This document shows positions 1 to 12,619 of a stretch of DNA of 64,000 nucleotides, piece after piece (the first letter of the stretch is position 1; each line of letters opens with the position of its first letter). Source of the DNA: Cardiocondyla obscurior (Eukaryota > Arthropoda > Insecta > Hymenoptera > Formicidae); the NCBI RefSeq assembly GCF_019399895.1, contig NC_091865.1, positions 3,539,001 through 3,603,000 of the forward strand, in the 5' to 3' direction. A program made the translations under genes and the position numbers. The notes under the pieces were generated by a model, which saw nothing but the letters and a program-made list of their open reading frames with translations, was not told the origin of the DNA and did not search any database.

Positions 1-3000
1 AATTTTATTGCGTTGCGCCGCGTGACAATATGACTGCGTTATGAGATCGAGGCGAAACAAGTAGTATGCAAAAAAGCGAAAAGAGAAGTCGCGATGACCG
101 AGTGACGACGGCGCGGCATGCTAAAAATGCACATGCGTATAATTCAGCGGTTTAATCGCAAATGCGACTACGGCACGCGTAATGAAAGCGCCTCGAAAAA
201 CAAGCTAGCGGCAGCAACAGCAACGGTTGCAGGGCCAGTAGTAACGGTAGCGATAGCGCCGGCACGTAACACACGCGCGGCAATATTTAGGAGGGTAGCA
301 AAGGGTAGTAGACAACATTCTTGTGGTGAACTCTCGTAAACACTAGCTGAACCCCAGGGTGGGTGGGTTAGCCCCATAAATCCAACCTCTCCTAACCGTC
401 TGGACATTAGGCCGAATTAAAAAGTTATTTTTTCAGTGGCTTTCCTTCATTGCTTGAGTACGCCGCTTAGCGGGCATACGTGCACGTCCATTTCTAAGGC
501 GTCTCTCTCGTTGCAGCCATAATGAAACGAGAAATAACTGGTGCGGAAAGTAGCCGGCCACTTTTCCCGAATGCATCTTGCCGGTTACGCGAGAGGCGTT
601 ACTTTGTAAATGTGTAACAAATGAATCTGAGCTACCCCTATAATTCTTTGTGAAGTCCGATTCAGTAGAATGTAGTGAGACTGTAATTTTATGGAGCATT
701 ACGAAACATTGTCGGGAATGTTGGTCGAATTCTTAAAGCAAGCTAATAATTTAAAATAAAATTACAAGAGACGTGCTAATTAATTATCATTTTTGTAATA
801 ATAAATTATTATCCACTTCGTAATTTAATGTAATATTTTGATTTTTTTTTTTTTATTTCTATTCTTATTGCGCGAGTTATCGCAATAAAATTCTGCTACG
901 AATTCTTTAATAAAAATTTCGTGTATTAGTAGTATACAAAACAATTTCGAAATAGCCCCAGAAAATCAATAATTCATAAAAAAAAAAGTAGTAACAAAAG
1001 TTTGACTTTTCCTTAGACCGCTTAGTTGCTGAGATTTTAAGTAATGTAACGAATAATCTGCCCTGTGTCTAGCTCCGACTTTGTTCGAGACTTCGTTACT
1101 TCGTCGCGCAGAAACAAAGGCTGCTTCTTTTGTATTAAGTTCGCCAGCTCTGCAGTAAAACTGTTAGTTTACGCGGATACTTTATTAATTAACAAGGGAG
1201 CCCGAGAATGCAATGAATGCCGTAGGTATTCTTGGTTTGTTCCGACTTTTGCCTGGTTAATCGGTGTTTGAAATATATAATATATACATGAAATTTTAGT
1301 TTTTTGATCGTTTATTCTTTTATTCTCAATGTAACGTTCGACCTATTCATAAGAACAATGCTTTTAAAAGTCAATTTTGTCGCATACTAAATAGAAAAGT
1401 ATAGAGAAAAGAATACATTGTCTACGTTCAGCGAAAAAATCTGTTTTGCAATTGTTATAAAAATTGTGAATATATGTTTGACGTATGTTTCTAGATTCGA
1501 TCAAATTTAAGAATCACACGTAAATCAGATTTATGATTTTTATATTACCTGCAAAGCAGCTTTTTCCACTGAGCGTTGTACATTGTCTTCCATAAAATTT
1601 AAAGCAAGATATTAAAAATATTAATCTATACAGATTTTTAAATAATATTATTAAAAACGTTTTTATCTGCTTTTTGTTCTGCATTTATTGGACTAACTGA
1701 AAAGAATATTTGGAATATTAATATAAACTCGTAATATCTTTATAAAATTTTTTAGAGATATACGTATTTGTACCTAACCAAAGTATTCTCTAACGAAATG
1801 AAATGGACAGTGACAGGGTATTTGTATATTTCATAAGCATCGTGTAGGCGGAAAGAAGAAAGCGCCTCTGAGGAACTGAGTGTTTTGGTGATTAGCATGT
1901 CAGAGCGCGCACCACTCCGGCGAGGCTTCATCTGGAATTCTGTTTAATTTCTGCGCGCATTAGTCCGCCACTCTTTTTCTTTCTTTCATTATTTTTTTTT
2001 TTTTGTATTTATTTATTTTTTATTTTTTATTTTATTTTCTTTCATTTTGTACTCGCTCAATTGTCCACGGTCCTAAGTCTAAATTTTTTGTTATCTACGT
2101 CAGGAAAGATAAACTAAAAGCTAACCCGCGTTGCATACTTGGCCGAAAGTGGATGCATGGCGAATGGTGGAACGTGTTATTGAAGAAGAGGTGAGATACC
2201 GAGGCCCCGCTAGGGAAATTAAAGGGCTTTTTAATCCCACAAGACGAATCGCCGGCATCTCAGAGAAAATTTCATTTTCCTGAGGCATAAACGGAAGATA
2301 ATAAAAGTAAGCAAGTAACGTCTAACATATTACTCGCGATGCAACACTAGAGACCTGTTCTGATCTCTACATAAGCATCTTATCGAGTATTATACCCGAT
2401 GTACCGTGCGCGCTGTAGTATCTAGGGGATGCTGCAGATAAGGCACCATTATGCAAGATTAAGATTGGGATTAAGATATTTCTGTCGCACGATTAATTCA
2501 ATTACTTTAAATGATAACTGAACATAATAAATAAACCTCTAACAAGTGGTTAAAATAAACTATTCAGCTAGTAAAAAAGAAATAACGTGGCAAGATTTTA
2601 GTATATGGTTTTATGTAATTAAGAAAAATTTTCTTCGCGTGTCTTTCCTTGAATTGAATACGAAAATACGTGTATTTGCTTTACGAAATTCTCGTCTCAT
2701 AACGTTATCTGCCGGATACTTATAAGATATGTTGCATATGATGAAACCATGCGAAGGAATAAATTCTGGAATGTAAAGCGTCGAAATCATTCGGCATCAA
2801 AAATGTTGGTATTCGGTCTACCTTTTTCGTCTCTGGGAAACGTCGGAGAATTTTTCGCAATGGAGGAGAAAATCGACATCAAAAATATGCGGAACGATGT
2901 AAAATGACTAAGTGCTTTCCGAATGATTCATGTCACTTATGGCATTTTTGCATAGTAAACAATTTTTTTTTTAAATAGTAATTTTATTTATCATACATTC

Positions 3001-3957
3001 ATGATTTCAATTTAATTTTTTTTAACTTGATAAAGTACGTTATAAAAATATATAAAGTTCTTAAATTACTTTTACTATAATCTTTTTTTTTTTTTTTAAA
3101 TATATAGATATACACGCACGTTAAACGTTATCTGTCGATTTATTTATTGGTCTGATTGATTATTTATAACAAGATGGAAATATGTGACGTAGCAAAAGTA
3201 AAAAAAAAAAAAAATAGTAGATGGAGAGAGAAAGCAAAAAAGGATTGGACCGAGCATAAAGCAGAGAATCGTACAGCAGACGTAAGCGGGGAGTTAGTTA
3301 AAGGTCTGCTTGAAACGATGCTCGCCCTTGGGCGTGTAATTACGCGCTTCGTTTCCCGAAAGCCTCCAGGGTCAACGCAAATGAGGACTACTACAGAGAA
3401 TACCGTGCCTTCGTACTCGTCACAGTTTTTACGATAACCTAATGATTCTTTCTCTCTCGCTGTTTCCTTGTCCACCGCTCACTCTTGCTTCTAGTCATCC
3501 GCTCTGTTACCCTTCAAAGCTATCGCAGCAAAACAGAAACCATTTCACTTTCTTTTACTTTGTGTCAATTCTACTCTTATTAAAACTGATTGATGAAATA
3601 ATCCACGTCATACGGATGCAAGCGCTGGGTTTCCATGTGGCTGTAAACGGACGGTCGTAGAATATTGCTAACAAAATGTTGAAATATAAAAAGGTACCAT
3701 CAAACTTTTATTTTAAATCGATTTCGAGACTTATTGAGAAATTTCATGCGTGAGATTACTTTATCTTTGTGCGGCGCGAAGAAATTTATTAAAGCGACAA
3801 ATTCAAAGACAATGAGGAAATTAATAATATCCAATATCGTCTCATAATTAGTAAGTTAATGACGTTCCTTTTTCTTTGTAGTCTCGAGCGATTCGTTGAG
3901 AAGAACAAAACCAACTGCTATCATTTTCATCGAATAAAATAAAAAAAAAAACGGCGA
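1..3957. other. Non-coding stretch, no gene seen
   Basis: A+T-rich DNA with T runs near 842-855, 1990-2003 and 3084-3098 and a GC-richer patch at about 110-360. The longest frames (about 93 codons plus and 103 codons minus, overlapping near 3.16-3.47 kb) are low-complexity and lie over each other, have no recognisable domain and no convincing splice pattern. I see nothing here that needs a gene. Confidence 0.6.
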
Positions 3958-3992
3958 GGGAGGTAGGGGAGGGGAGGGGAGGAGAGGGGGGA
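3958..3992 (+). other. G-run tract, potential G-quadruplex
   Basis: The plus strand has successive runs of three to six G separated by one to five bases (GGG, GGGG, GGGG, GGGG, then GGGGGG). Four G-runs with short loops is the usual G-quadruplex pattern. It lies directly after an A run, so it could also be plain purine-rich simple sequence. Role unknown. Confidence 0.55.
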
Positions 3993-4527
3993 AGAAACAA
4001 GAAATCGAAGAACGTCAGATACAGAGAGAACACAGTACCATTAACGTAAAATATCCTTTGTGGAATATTCCGTGGCATCTGCCTCGGAGGATGAGCATAA
4101 GACCGGTCTTTATAGAAGTCAGGACTTCGCCTTGGGTTGAGCATTGATCCTTTTCTTGCCCCCGAATCGTAGTTCACCCGCGTATAGCTTTCTGCCGCAC
4201 GTGCTCGATGTTTACGAAGCTTTTAAGCGCCCGCAGCATAATTCTCATAACCATGGACAAAGATGACGACAAGGAGAGTTTGCGCGAATGGGATGGACAG
4301 ATGGAAAAGCAGAGAGATCGACCATGCGAGATCAAGCAGCAGTAACCGCGAAGTCGGAGCTAAGGCTATGCGCTTCTGGGTATGTTTTGCTTGGAGAGAA
4401 CATAATGCATATATACGCCGACCATACCAGCGGGGTTTAGGCGGGGATCGAGGACGACGCAGGGAATAGTCTGCAAGGATTCGCGTAGGGCTCACCGTAG
4501 CAGAATTGCAGCTACGACTTGCAGATG

Positions 4528-4536
4528 TATATAAAG
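4528..4536 (+). promoter_or_regulatory. TATA-like box, TATATAAAG
   Basis: A full TATA consensus (TATATAAAG) in a locally GC-rich setting. The expected start would fall near 4558-4572, where CTCAGG is only a weak initiator match. No convincing coding exon follows: the first ATG downstream opens only about a dozen codons. An isolated TATA string in A+T-rich DNA is common, so this is a weak call. Confidence 0.25.
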
Positions 4537-4747
4537 GAGGGTTTGGGTGAGAGGGGACTCCTAGTCGGCTCAGGTTACCACAACATGCCGGAGGCCTCTC
4601 GAGAGGTTGGACATCCCCAGTAGTTTAACGGGTTCCTATACCTCCCTTTTCAACTACGGCGTAAACCTCCCACACCCGTTCCTGTGTTTGCTCACAAAGC
4701 CGGCAGAGAGAAAGGGCGAGGTTAATTAATTAACGAGTTTTTACTTA

Positions 4748-4796
4748 GGCCACAACCAGGCCAAGCCAGGGCAGGCCAGGCGAGGCCAGTGAGGCC
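4748..4796 (+). repeat. Degenerate GGCCA/CCAGG short repeat
   Basis: About seven imperfect copies of a CCAGGC/GGCCA-type unit of 5-8 bases in a row. It forms part of the GC-rich island at 4.2-4.8 kb. No coding frame is associated with it. Confidence 0.6.
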
Positions 4797-4799
4797 GCA

Positions 4800-7700
4800 C
4801 CCCATGTGTTTGTTGTATCCTCGGCTTGTTGGTAATTGTTAGTCATTTATGTAAACGTAATTTGGGAAGGCTTGGGTGGCGGCACTAGCCGCGAGCAACA
4901 TTCCGCGCTAAATCAAACATAGCTGTATTCCAACAGTAAACGGCATGCACGAACAGCGCGAAGCTTCGTAAGCGCAAGGAGTGATAATTCGAATCTACTA
5001 TAAACATAAAGTTTATCACTCGTATCGTATCCAGTCGGCCAAAAAGTTATTTATTTATTTAGTTGTTTTTTACGAAATAGGTATAATACGCTTTATTAAG
5101 AGATTTGTTTCTTTAATAGGATTACACTTGTTTTCAACATTTTTATTTTTATTTATTTTGCGAAAAATCGAAAAATCAAGACAGATTGTGCAAAGCTGAC
5201 AGTTCGAAATTTTCACATATGACTTTAATATACCATACATTTTGTTTTGATGTAAAACTCGTCTACATAAATTATTTTTTATTCTGTAACACGTCATAAC
5301 AAATATTAATTACATACACGAAAATTTAACGTTCAACGCATAATTTTTCATTTTTATTCACGGTACGTATAGCAGGATATGCGCTATAATTCCATTAAAA
5401 ATCTGTTATTATTTCACCATGTTTGGTGTTTGCGGGTACGGAAAATATTGCTTGTAGAAAAATATTTATTTTAAAACCATTCGTATCTGAAATTTACCTA
5501 GCAATCAATAGTTACGATCAAAGAAAACTTATCTGCGCCTTTCTACAGACCGGTTCAATTATTCTATCGGATGATGTAGGTAAAAAAAAAAAAGAAAAAA
5601 AAAAAGAAAAAAAAAGAATCCAAAACTCATACCCGATAAATCGATTACCTTCGGCGACACGGTACGCGCTCGCCGCTTTGGATATGGATGGCGATCGTGG
5701 GAAAGCTCACGCTGAAGCAACATCAAGTGCCCCGCGGTGAATAGACCCATTCTCTCCTTCTCCCATGCTCGTCATGACTGCGTCCGAATCAACGTCCGTC
5801 TCTCTCGCTCTCGTGCTCACTTTATTTACGCGTGCGGCAACAAATACATGTATGCACCAAATGCGATGCTATAGCTACCATAAAGGCTTACGCGCACCCA
5901 TAAATCCCAATTACACCTACGAATGCTGCAGACCAGCGGCCGTGACACGCCGCAAAGTGCGGCCCGTCCATAAATTGTGCCAGGCCGGACGTACCGAATT
6001 TTCCATGCAATTTGAATAAGAGATACGCATTTGGGAAAATATGCGCGTGCGTGCGAGCTTTCGTCCGTGCACACCTCGCCTCGCCGGTATACGTGAAATT
6101 TTCAGAGAATGCTACGCTCGATCCATCCAACGCACCGGTTTATCGCGGCGGTCGGACTGTTTTGCATTCATTTCCCAGCAAAACTGAAAAGAATTCGGAT
6201 GCGGATAGTGTCTATCGCATTCATCTTCGATTGCTGTGTTATTTCATATAACGTTTTCTTTCCCACTGCATATGGGTTGAAATAGAAAAACTTGGAAATG
6301 GAATAAATTGCATTAACGTGCTTTTATACTCGGCCGTTGGTTTTATACAATTTCACATTTTATGCGACGATTGTTTTGTTTTAGCAAAAATTATTTATAA
6401 CTTCGTAAATATTCATTAAAGAATTTCTTTTCCCGTTCAAGTTGTATCAGAGAAAGCAGATTACGCGCGCGCGTGTTTGTGCATTTGTTTTTGAATTTTG
6501 TAATATTTGAAAATGATTTATTTAAAGCCATTAGGGCAAAGCAAATGGAACTGCATCAGAGAAAAAGCCAGTTACATAGATATAAAACATTCACTTGTTT
6601 TATTACATTAAATTTTCACTTTTGTTGTTCCGTTCTCTATTTCGTCTGGCCACTCTTTATTTCAGTTTGCCTGGAATTTTTTTCTCGCGCTCAGTGTTTC
6701 TCCAGCTACCTCTTGTGCAGCGTATCCCGTTTCTGCCTTTTTGCTTGCTCTTATAGTCCCTCGTTGGCTACCGCGTTAAACAAATAACTCGAAAATCGAG
6801 TGCTCCGTGCTGTTCTTTCTCATCGAGTAACGACGTTGAAAGTGGAAATTCGTACATTACACGGCCACGTTTAGTTTCGCGTACGCAGCTCGAAATAAAG
6901 TGAGCAGAAGACTAACAGATGAAGAGCATAATAGCACGCGTGAAGATCATCGTAATTGCCAATTAACATCTTTGGTTAGGAGAGTTCGCGCCCAATTAAA
7001 TTGCTATTAGAAACTGCTGAAAGAAACGCATATCGATGTCGTTTGGAAATAACTAAAGTAAATTGCTACGTTATTTCAGTCACCCTTCTCTGAGTTACTT
7101 CAGATTACGGTGCTGTATTCAGGGTTACCGTGGCATAGAAACTTTGTCATAGTCTGACATAATCTAGCATACCTCGGCTTACACTGGCTTAATTTAGTGT
7201 ACTTCATATCTGATTAAAATCCATAGTCCGCATACATTACATGGACCAAATTTGAAACGCTATTATAATTACTTTGAATTGTTATACGCATATAACAATT
7301 CAAGAGAAACGAAATAAAAGCCGCTACTTAATAAATCAATATAAAAGAAGCGCTTTCTCTTATTTAAATTGTAAATATAAAATTTTTATTTCAAACAAGA
7401 CGAAAGATTCGCGCGCATTTAATAGAAAAAAAATTTGATTTAAAAATGCATGAATTTTTTTTTTCACGTAATGTATAAAGTAAATTTATCTTAACAACTA
7501 AAGATAATGCTTTATGCTTGAGGCTGATTTGGAAATATCGGTATCCCTCCTTGCTACATGCCCTGAAGCTGTGTTAAAAAATTTAATACCTGATTCGTAA
7601 CTTGTCTTGAGAAAATTTGATTCTTAATCAAATATAAATTATAACTTATATGTCAACGTATACGTGATATTAAGAATTTGACCCTACCTTCCGCTTGTGC

Positions 7701-10700
7701 TTTTTCCTCCCCCTCCCCCTCTTCTTTGTATACTTTTCTTTTTCGGACAACGTGGATTTAAATCGATAGCTCGTGAAACATATGGGAAGAACTTCAGAAG
7801 TAATAGCAGCCTTGCCGGGATCACTGAGGAAAAATGATAATCCTGTCCCACATGCAGAAGTATCCCTGCATCCTGGCAAGCAAACCAACGCATAAATAAC
7901 AAAGTGGATTTCTAGATTTTTCATGCAACCAACCCCTCTGAATTTATCGATCTTCCTGCGCAGTATATTGCAAGTATGCGGAAAGTCTCGATTGTCTCGA
8001 TCACGGTCGTATTTTTCTTTTTGTTTAATATTAAAAAGAATGTGATCAAACGTTTAAAATATGTTATATAGCAAAACATTATTCACTACTTTGTCCCGAG
8101 CTACATTTTACTATCTGAAAATTTCAAATGTTGTTAACAATACAAGAATGCACTTTTTTTCTTTTTTTAAAGAACATATACATATATTAAATATAATAAA
8201 TTATATAAATTCTTGAAGAAAGGAATTTATAATCAAAAATGAAATGACGAGAAACAGATAGTATTGATTTTTTTTTCGTTAGTGCACGTTATCGACGTAA
8301 ATGATGCGGTGCTATAATTTTATAAAATAGGAACGAAGAGTCTGTAACGGTTATGCGACGAGATCTATAAAGCTATTCGTGCACGTGAGCAACTGTCGGG
8401 TAACGGATCGCGTTTATTACGAGCCATAGCGCAACAAAGCACCCCCGACACGATCCATCTAACCGTTCGTAAGGTTAAGGGGCATTACATTAATGCGCGC
8501 TTGTCGGCAGACAAGAGGGCAGTGGGTTCTAAGTTTGTGCAACCCAGTAAAGTTCTGAGAAACCCGGTAAAATAGAACGCAACAACAGGGAACCGTCATA
8601 AATTTTTTATTCACATGAGAATTATAGTTTAATTTTATATAATTTCGATTTTTCTCTCTAACTCTAACTCTTATCCTCTTTAATTTTGCGCTGGTACTTT
8701 CCTTTCTAATTTTCATCGATATTTTGATTCTCCTAGTCACGATTTCGTTACACTATAAAGTCGCCTGCCTCCGACTCCTCTCCCAGGTATTTCCTTTCTT
8801 CTTTCCGAATTCAAGAACTTCTTTATCAATTATGAAACCTGAAATCTCCGGAAAGCTTATACACATTCGAAAATCCATATTCAACCAGCGAAAAGCGTGC
8901 GCGGGGTTTTCTGTCGCACAAAATTGTACTACACTTTTTTTTTTTTTTTTTTCTGCTGCCCCTCAGTCTCCTGGTCGACCCCACCCCAAGCCACCCTCCG
9001 GGCGCAACGGCGGAAATGCGTTGTGAAATATTTAATCTGGTCTATCCCATCGCCACCCCCAGCAGCAAACCCCTTCCTCTGTTGAACTCCTCCCATCCGA
9101 CTCTCGCTCTTCCGCCCTCCCTTCTACCATCGCTGGCTCGATAGCTAGCTACGAACATCCGGTGTTGCTGCATTATTAAATACCCGATACCAACCTCTCG
9201 ATACTCTGATTTTATGGGAAATCCGTGAATGAAATAACTCGTCCGTTTCTCGCAGTGTCATAGCTTTTCCTCAAGAGTTACATATGAGCACGGCGTGTCG
9301 AACTTTTTTTTTCTGAATGCCGCAGCAAGTTATCTTTTCTTTTCTCGCGCGAACCTCCATTATACTGGTTTCATTGGTTTAAATGGTAAAATTGAATGGG
9401 ATGTTAAAACAGCACGACTTTAAGCTCCAATAAAATTTTGTAATTATTTATGGTTTTATTATATTTATTTAAATTAAACTAGATAACGAGAGAAAAATAT
9501 TAAATGTGTGTAATAAATTTATTTACCACTTTTAAAACGTTTAATAAAATTGACGAATTATTTGATTAAAAATTTATATCGATAATAATATTCACTCCGG
9601 CTCGTGACAACGTATCTTATTCGTTAAACGGGGCTCTCAGTATTTCGTATTGTTGCAGCGACAAATTAAAATACGTTCTTTTCCTGTTAACGAAGTTACA
9701 AACGCAAGAAATAAACGTGGTATAACTGTAGATGCAGCCATAAAGTCGCTTTTTTATGTTCAAATCCTTTCTTATTTATAACATCGTATAAAGGAATATG
9801 CAATAAATATATAAATTCTTGTATATAGCATTTTGTAGTATAAATACCGTAAATATTATAGCGGGTCAGTTTCGTGAAGCATACCCTTGTTTTGATTAAG
9901 GGTATTTTCGTCGATATTTATGTGCGTAAATTGTTAATTATTTGCGAACTACAAGCTATGAAACTCCGTGATATTCAAGTTTTACTTGTTTTAGAAAGTT
10001 GTCAGCTTGTTTCCTCTTACATGTATCGCATCATAAATCTTTCAGTATTATATTATATAAAAGTGAGTTTGGACCAACATTGAAATGCTGTTACTTGTAG
10101 ATCTCTTGACCTATACTTCAAAGTTCTTTATATGTACATCGAACAAATTTGTTTCGAATGTGCAATCTTTTAAACGCAGTGAAGCAGCAATAAAGTTATT
10201 TATTATCTACAAAAAAAATTTAATAAATATTCAATTATTTTACAATTACATTTATTTTTGCAAAATTTAAAAATTAACTTTTATTTAAAATATATACATA
10301 TATAAATATTTTTTTTTTTTGCGATAATATAAAACTGAACATTTTACCGTTTTACGATGTGTATTCATGTGCTGACATTTTTTATAGATTGATAAATTGT
10401 TTGTAAACCCTAAAAATCGAGTTTTTCGATGCTTCTCGATACTAAAGGTGGAAGATTGACGAGGTCGGCCTAAGGCTATTAATGATTCAAGGAATTGGCA
10501 ATAGATTGAGAAGGGTCCTGCAGCCAATAACACTATACTTCCAAACTACATTATTCCCGTTTTTGTTCCGGCTACACTATCCTGCTCATGCTCCATTCTT
10601 ACTCCAATTTTATCTGATAAGATTGACTTTAATTCTGCAACAGAATTAATACTGTACGATCGTTTGCACCATACTGATTCGATTCTCTATTGTTGTAAAG

Positions 10701-10883
10701 AAAAATCGATTAAGCTGCCCATATATTTCCATCTTTCTCGCACGTGTTTTAAGAGCTTTTTTTCTTTTTTTTTCTTTTTTTCTTGAATTTTACAATCTTT
10801 GCAGCTGAAATATACACTCAATCCAGAGAACTGTAATCGGTTTAAATATCAAATATACGTAAAATATAACGTGCACCTGCCAG
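4800..10883. other. Non-coding stretch, no gene seen
   Basis: Mostly A+T-rich. A GC-richer block at about 5.64-6.2 kb carries several overlapping short frames on both strands, none protein-like. A T run at 8936-8952 is followed by C-rich sequence to about 9.13 kb. The AGAAGCTTC-type dyad near 4960 resembles a single heat-shock half-site pair but stands alone. Nothing here supports a gene. Confidence 0.6.
5582..5616 (+). repeat. A-rich microsatellite with G interruptions
   Basis: Runs of nine to twelve A separated by single G, about 35 bp. It produces an artificial poly-lysine frame on the plus strand and poly-phenylalanine on the minus strand. Confidence 0.85.
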
Positions 10884-10942
10884 ACGTGTCATAACGCATC
10901 ATTGGGTGCCCTCGTAACCAATGGTGTGTTATTATGACACGT
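10884..10942. other. Imperfect inverted repeat, hairpin of pre-miRNA size
   Basis: The arms 10884-10905 and 918-942 (i.e. 10918-10942) pair over 22 positions: 10 uninterrupted pairs at the base (ACGTGTCATA with TATGACACGT), a 3-base bulge at 10930-10932, then 12 pairs ending ATTGG/CCAAT, with two G:T pairs. The loop is 12 bases (10906-10917). Size and arm length fit a compact pre-miRNA. It could equally be a small inverted-repeat element. I do not recognise either arm as a known conserved insect miRNA. Confidence 0.6.
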
Positions 10943-12110
10943 ATACGAGAGTATACCAATGGAAGAAGAGAGATAGAGGTAGGAAGCTAGAGTGCATGGG
11001 TAATGGAGAATAAGAGGGACGGGAGTGTACAGGAGCTTACGAGAAAAGTTTTTGCCGTTTTATTGCTACGGCAAGCGTAGATTCAGGATATACGTGCTCC
11101 TATTATCTACCTATCTGGCGTGCGACCCCGGCTAAACAGTCATAAACAGTCACCTATCCAAGATAACATACACTACGGCGGGCTTTGCTTCTGACCGTTC
11201 GAGCGTGTATAATGATATTAATTATTAAAAGCAAAGCAGAGCGACAACAGGGAACTCTGGCGTCAAAGCGACGTCGGCAACGATGCCTGCGGCTCGCTTC
11301 TCCTGCCATTATATTATTTTTCGTCGCGACCTTTCCTGCGCTTCGTGCAGCCGGTTATTAAGGCGAGGTGCAAAGTGACAGCAAGGGGCAAAGGTAAGAA
11401 AGGTTAAGCACAGTAGTTTTTCGTGCTTTCCGGAAGTAATTTGATCTGTGTACGGACTCAAAAGAGATTTCTAATAGCACTAAAAAAAAAAAGAGTTTTT
11501 TAGTGAATGTTGTCGGTATTACACACCCCGGGTTGTTCGGCACTCGCGGTAATGCGTAAACGCATTTTTTCCCCTTACGTAAAAAGAAAAAAAATAGCAC
11601 TAAAATCATGATATCATGTTGCGTGTCTTTTGAAACCGAAGGTGAATATTCAAGTAATTACCACGAGCTAATATTGTAAATACCGGTGAATTAATTATTT
11701 AGATATGAGCATTGAGTTGTTTTAGTTGGTTCGAATTTTTATCGAGCAACAAATACAGTAAATGGTGAACGCTAAAATACATCTTAATCACTTGCAAAAG
11801 ATCGCGCCTAATTTCCATTCTTTCCTTCACACGTTAACGCATTACATAACACGGTACGAGTAGTCCGGATAATACAACGAATGGGGAATGCGGCGTAGTT
11901 TCGTGACACGGGGTGCGGACGATGAGGAGGGGATCAAGAGCCGTGAGTCTCTGCCACCACGGAATTCGGCATTCCTGCAGGGCCGCCTAATTGCTATGGG
12001 CCACGCACACGAGGAATTAATAATTAAAATAAAATATTGCGGCGAACGGGTCGCGTATCTTCCCTTTTATTCGACGACGAGCTCGGCGGGGATGAGGTGG
12101 GGTGCGACGT
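10943..12110. other. Non-coding stretch, no gene seen
   Basis: Mixed composition, GC-richer near 11.1-11.35 and 11.88-12.1 kb. Short frames of 74-83 codons on both strands are low-complexity or unsupported. No splice-bounded coding block was found. Confidence 0.55.
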
Positions 12111-12116
12111 AACATT

Positions 12117-12147
12117 GGCGACGGCGGCGGCGGCGGCGACGGCGGCA
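12117..12147 (+). repeat. GGC/GAC trinucleotide repeat
   Basis: About ten GCG/GAC-type triplets in a row (GGC units with two GAC variants). Read on the minus strand it gives a poly-alanine run in a 73-codon frame with no other support. It lies in a GC-rich island at 11.9-12.3 kb. Confidence 0.8.
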
Positions 12148-12564
12148 GTCGTGCTCTGGTTTTCAACCCCACAGGCGGTAATATACATAATTAAACATAC
12201 GTGACTTATCTGCTGAAAAATGTTGCGTTTAACACCCACCTCCACCCCTCGAGCCGCGCGCCCATCCCATCGCGCGGTCGCCTCCTCTCATCCGGCGACC
12301 TCGTTGCCATTGCCCCAAACCAGGACGCGTGACACACTGCGCGTGGTTCCCAACAGATACCGGTGTATCGTGTGTTCGCGGTTTCCCAAATTATAGTCCT
12401 TTTTTTTTTAGTCGTTTTACTTTTTTCTATCTTTTTTTTTTAACAGCTTGTATCTCTCAGAAAACTTTGACCACAAGCCTTTACCTTTTTTCCTCTCACT
12501 CTTCTCCCGAGTTTCGCGATATAAAAAGTAATGCATACACAATATACATGCGTAAATGTACAAT

Positions 12565-12567
12565 ATT

Positions 12568-12599
<32 letters not shown>

Positions 12600-12616
12600 T
12601 ATGTACATATATGTAT
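12565..12616. repeat. TA/TATG dinucleotide-type microsatellite
   Basis: An alternating TA tract of about 50 bp with ATGTA and ACACA interruptions. It is largely self-complementary. It sits just after T-rich DNA at 12.4-12.5 kb. Confidence 0.85.
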
Positions 12617-12619
12617 TTA

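Noticed and set aside
2767..2790. TGGAATGTAAAG, matching the 5' end of miR-1
   Set aside because: The match stops after 12 bases and no complementary arm is present to form a precursor hairpin.
4253..4345. 30-codon acidic/basic small ORF with good ATG context
   Set aside because: Very short, highly charged, no homology known to me and no transcript evidence; many such frames are expected by chance.
11722..11740. GGTTCGAAT, resembling a tRNA B box
   Set aside because: No A box or foldable acceptor and anticodon stems around it.
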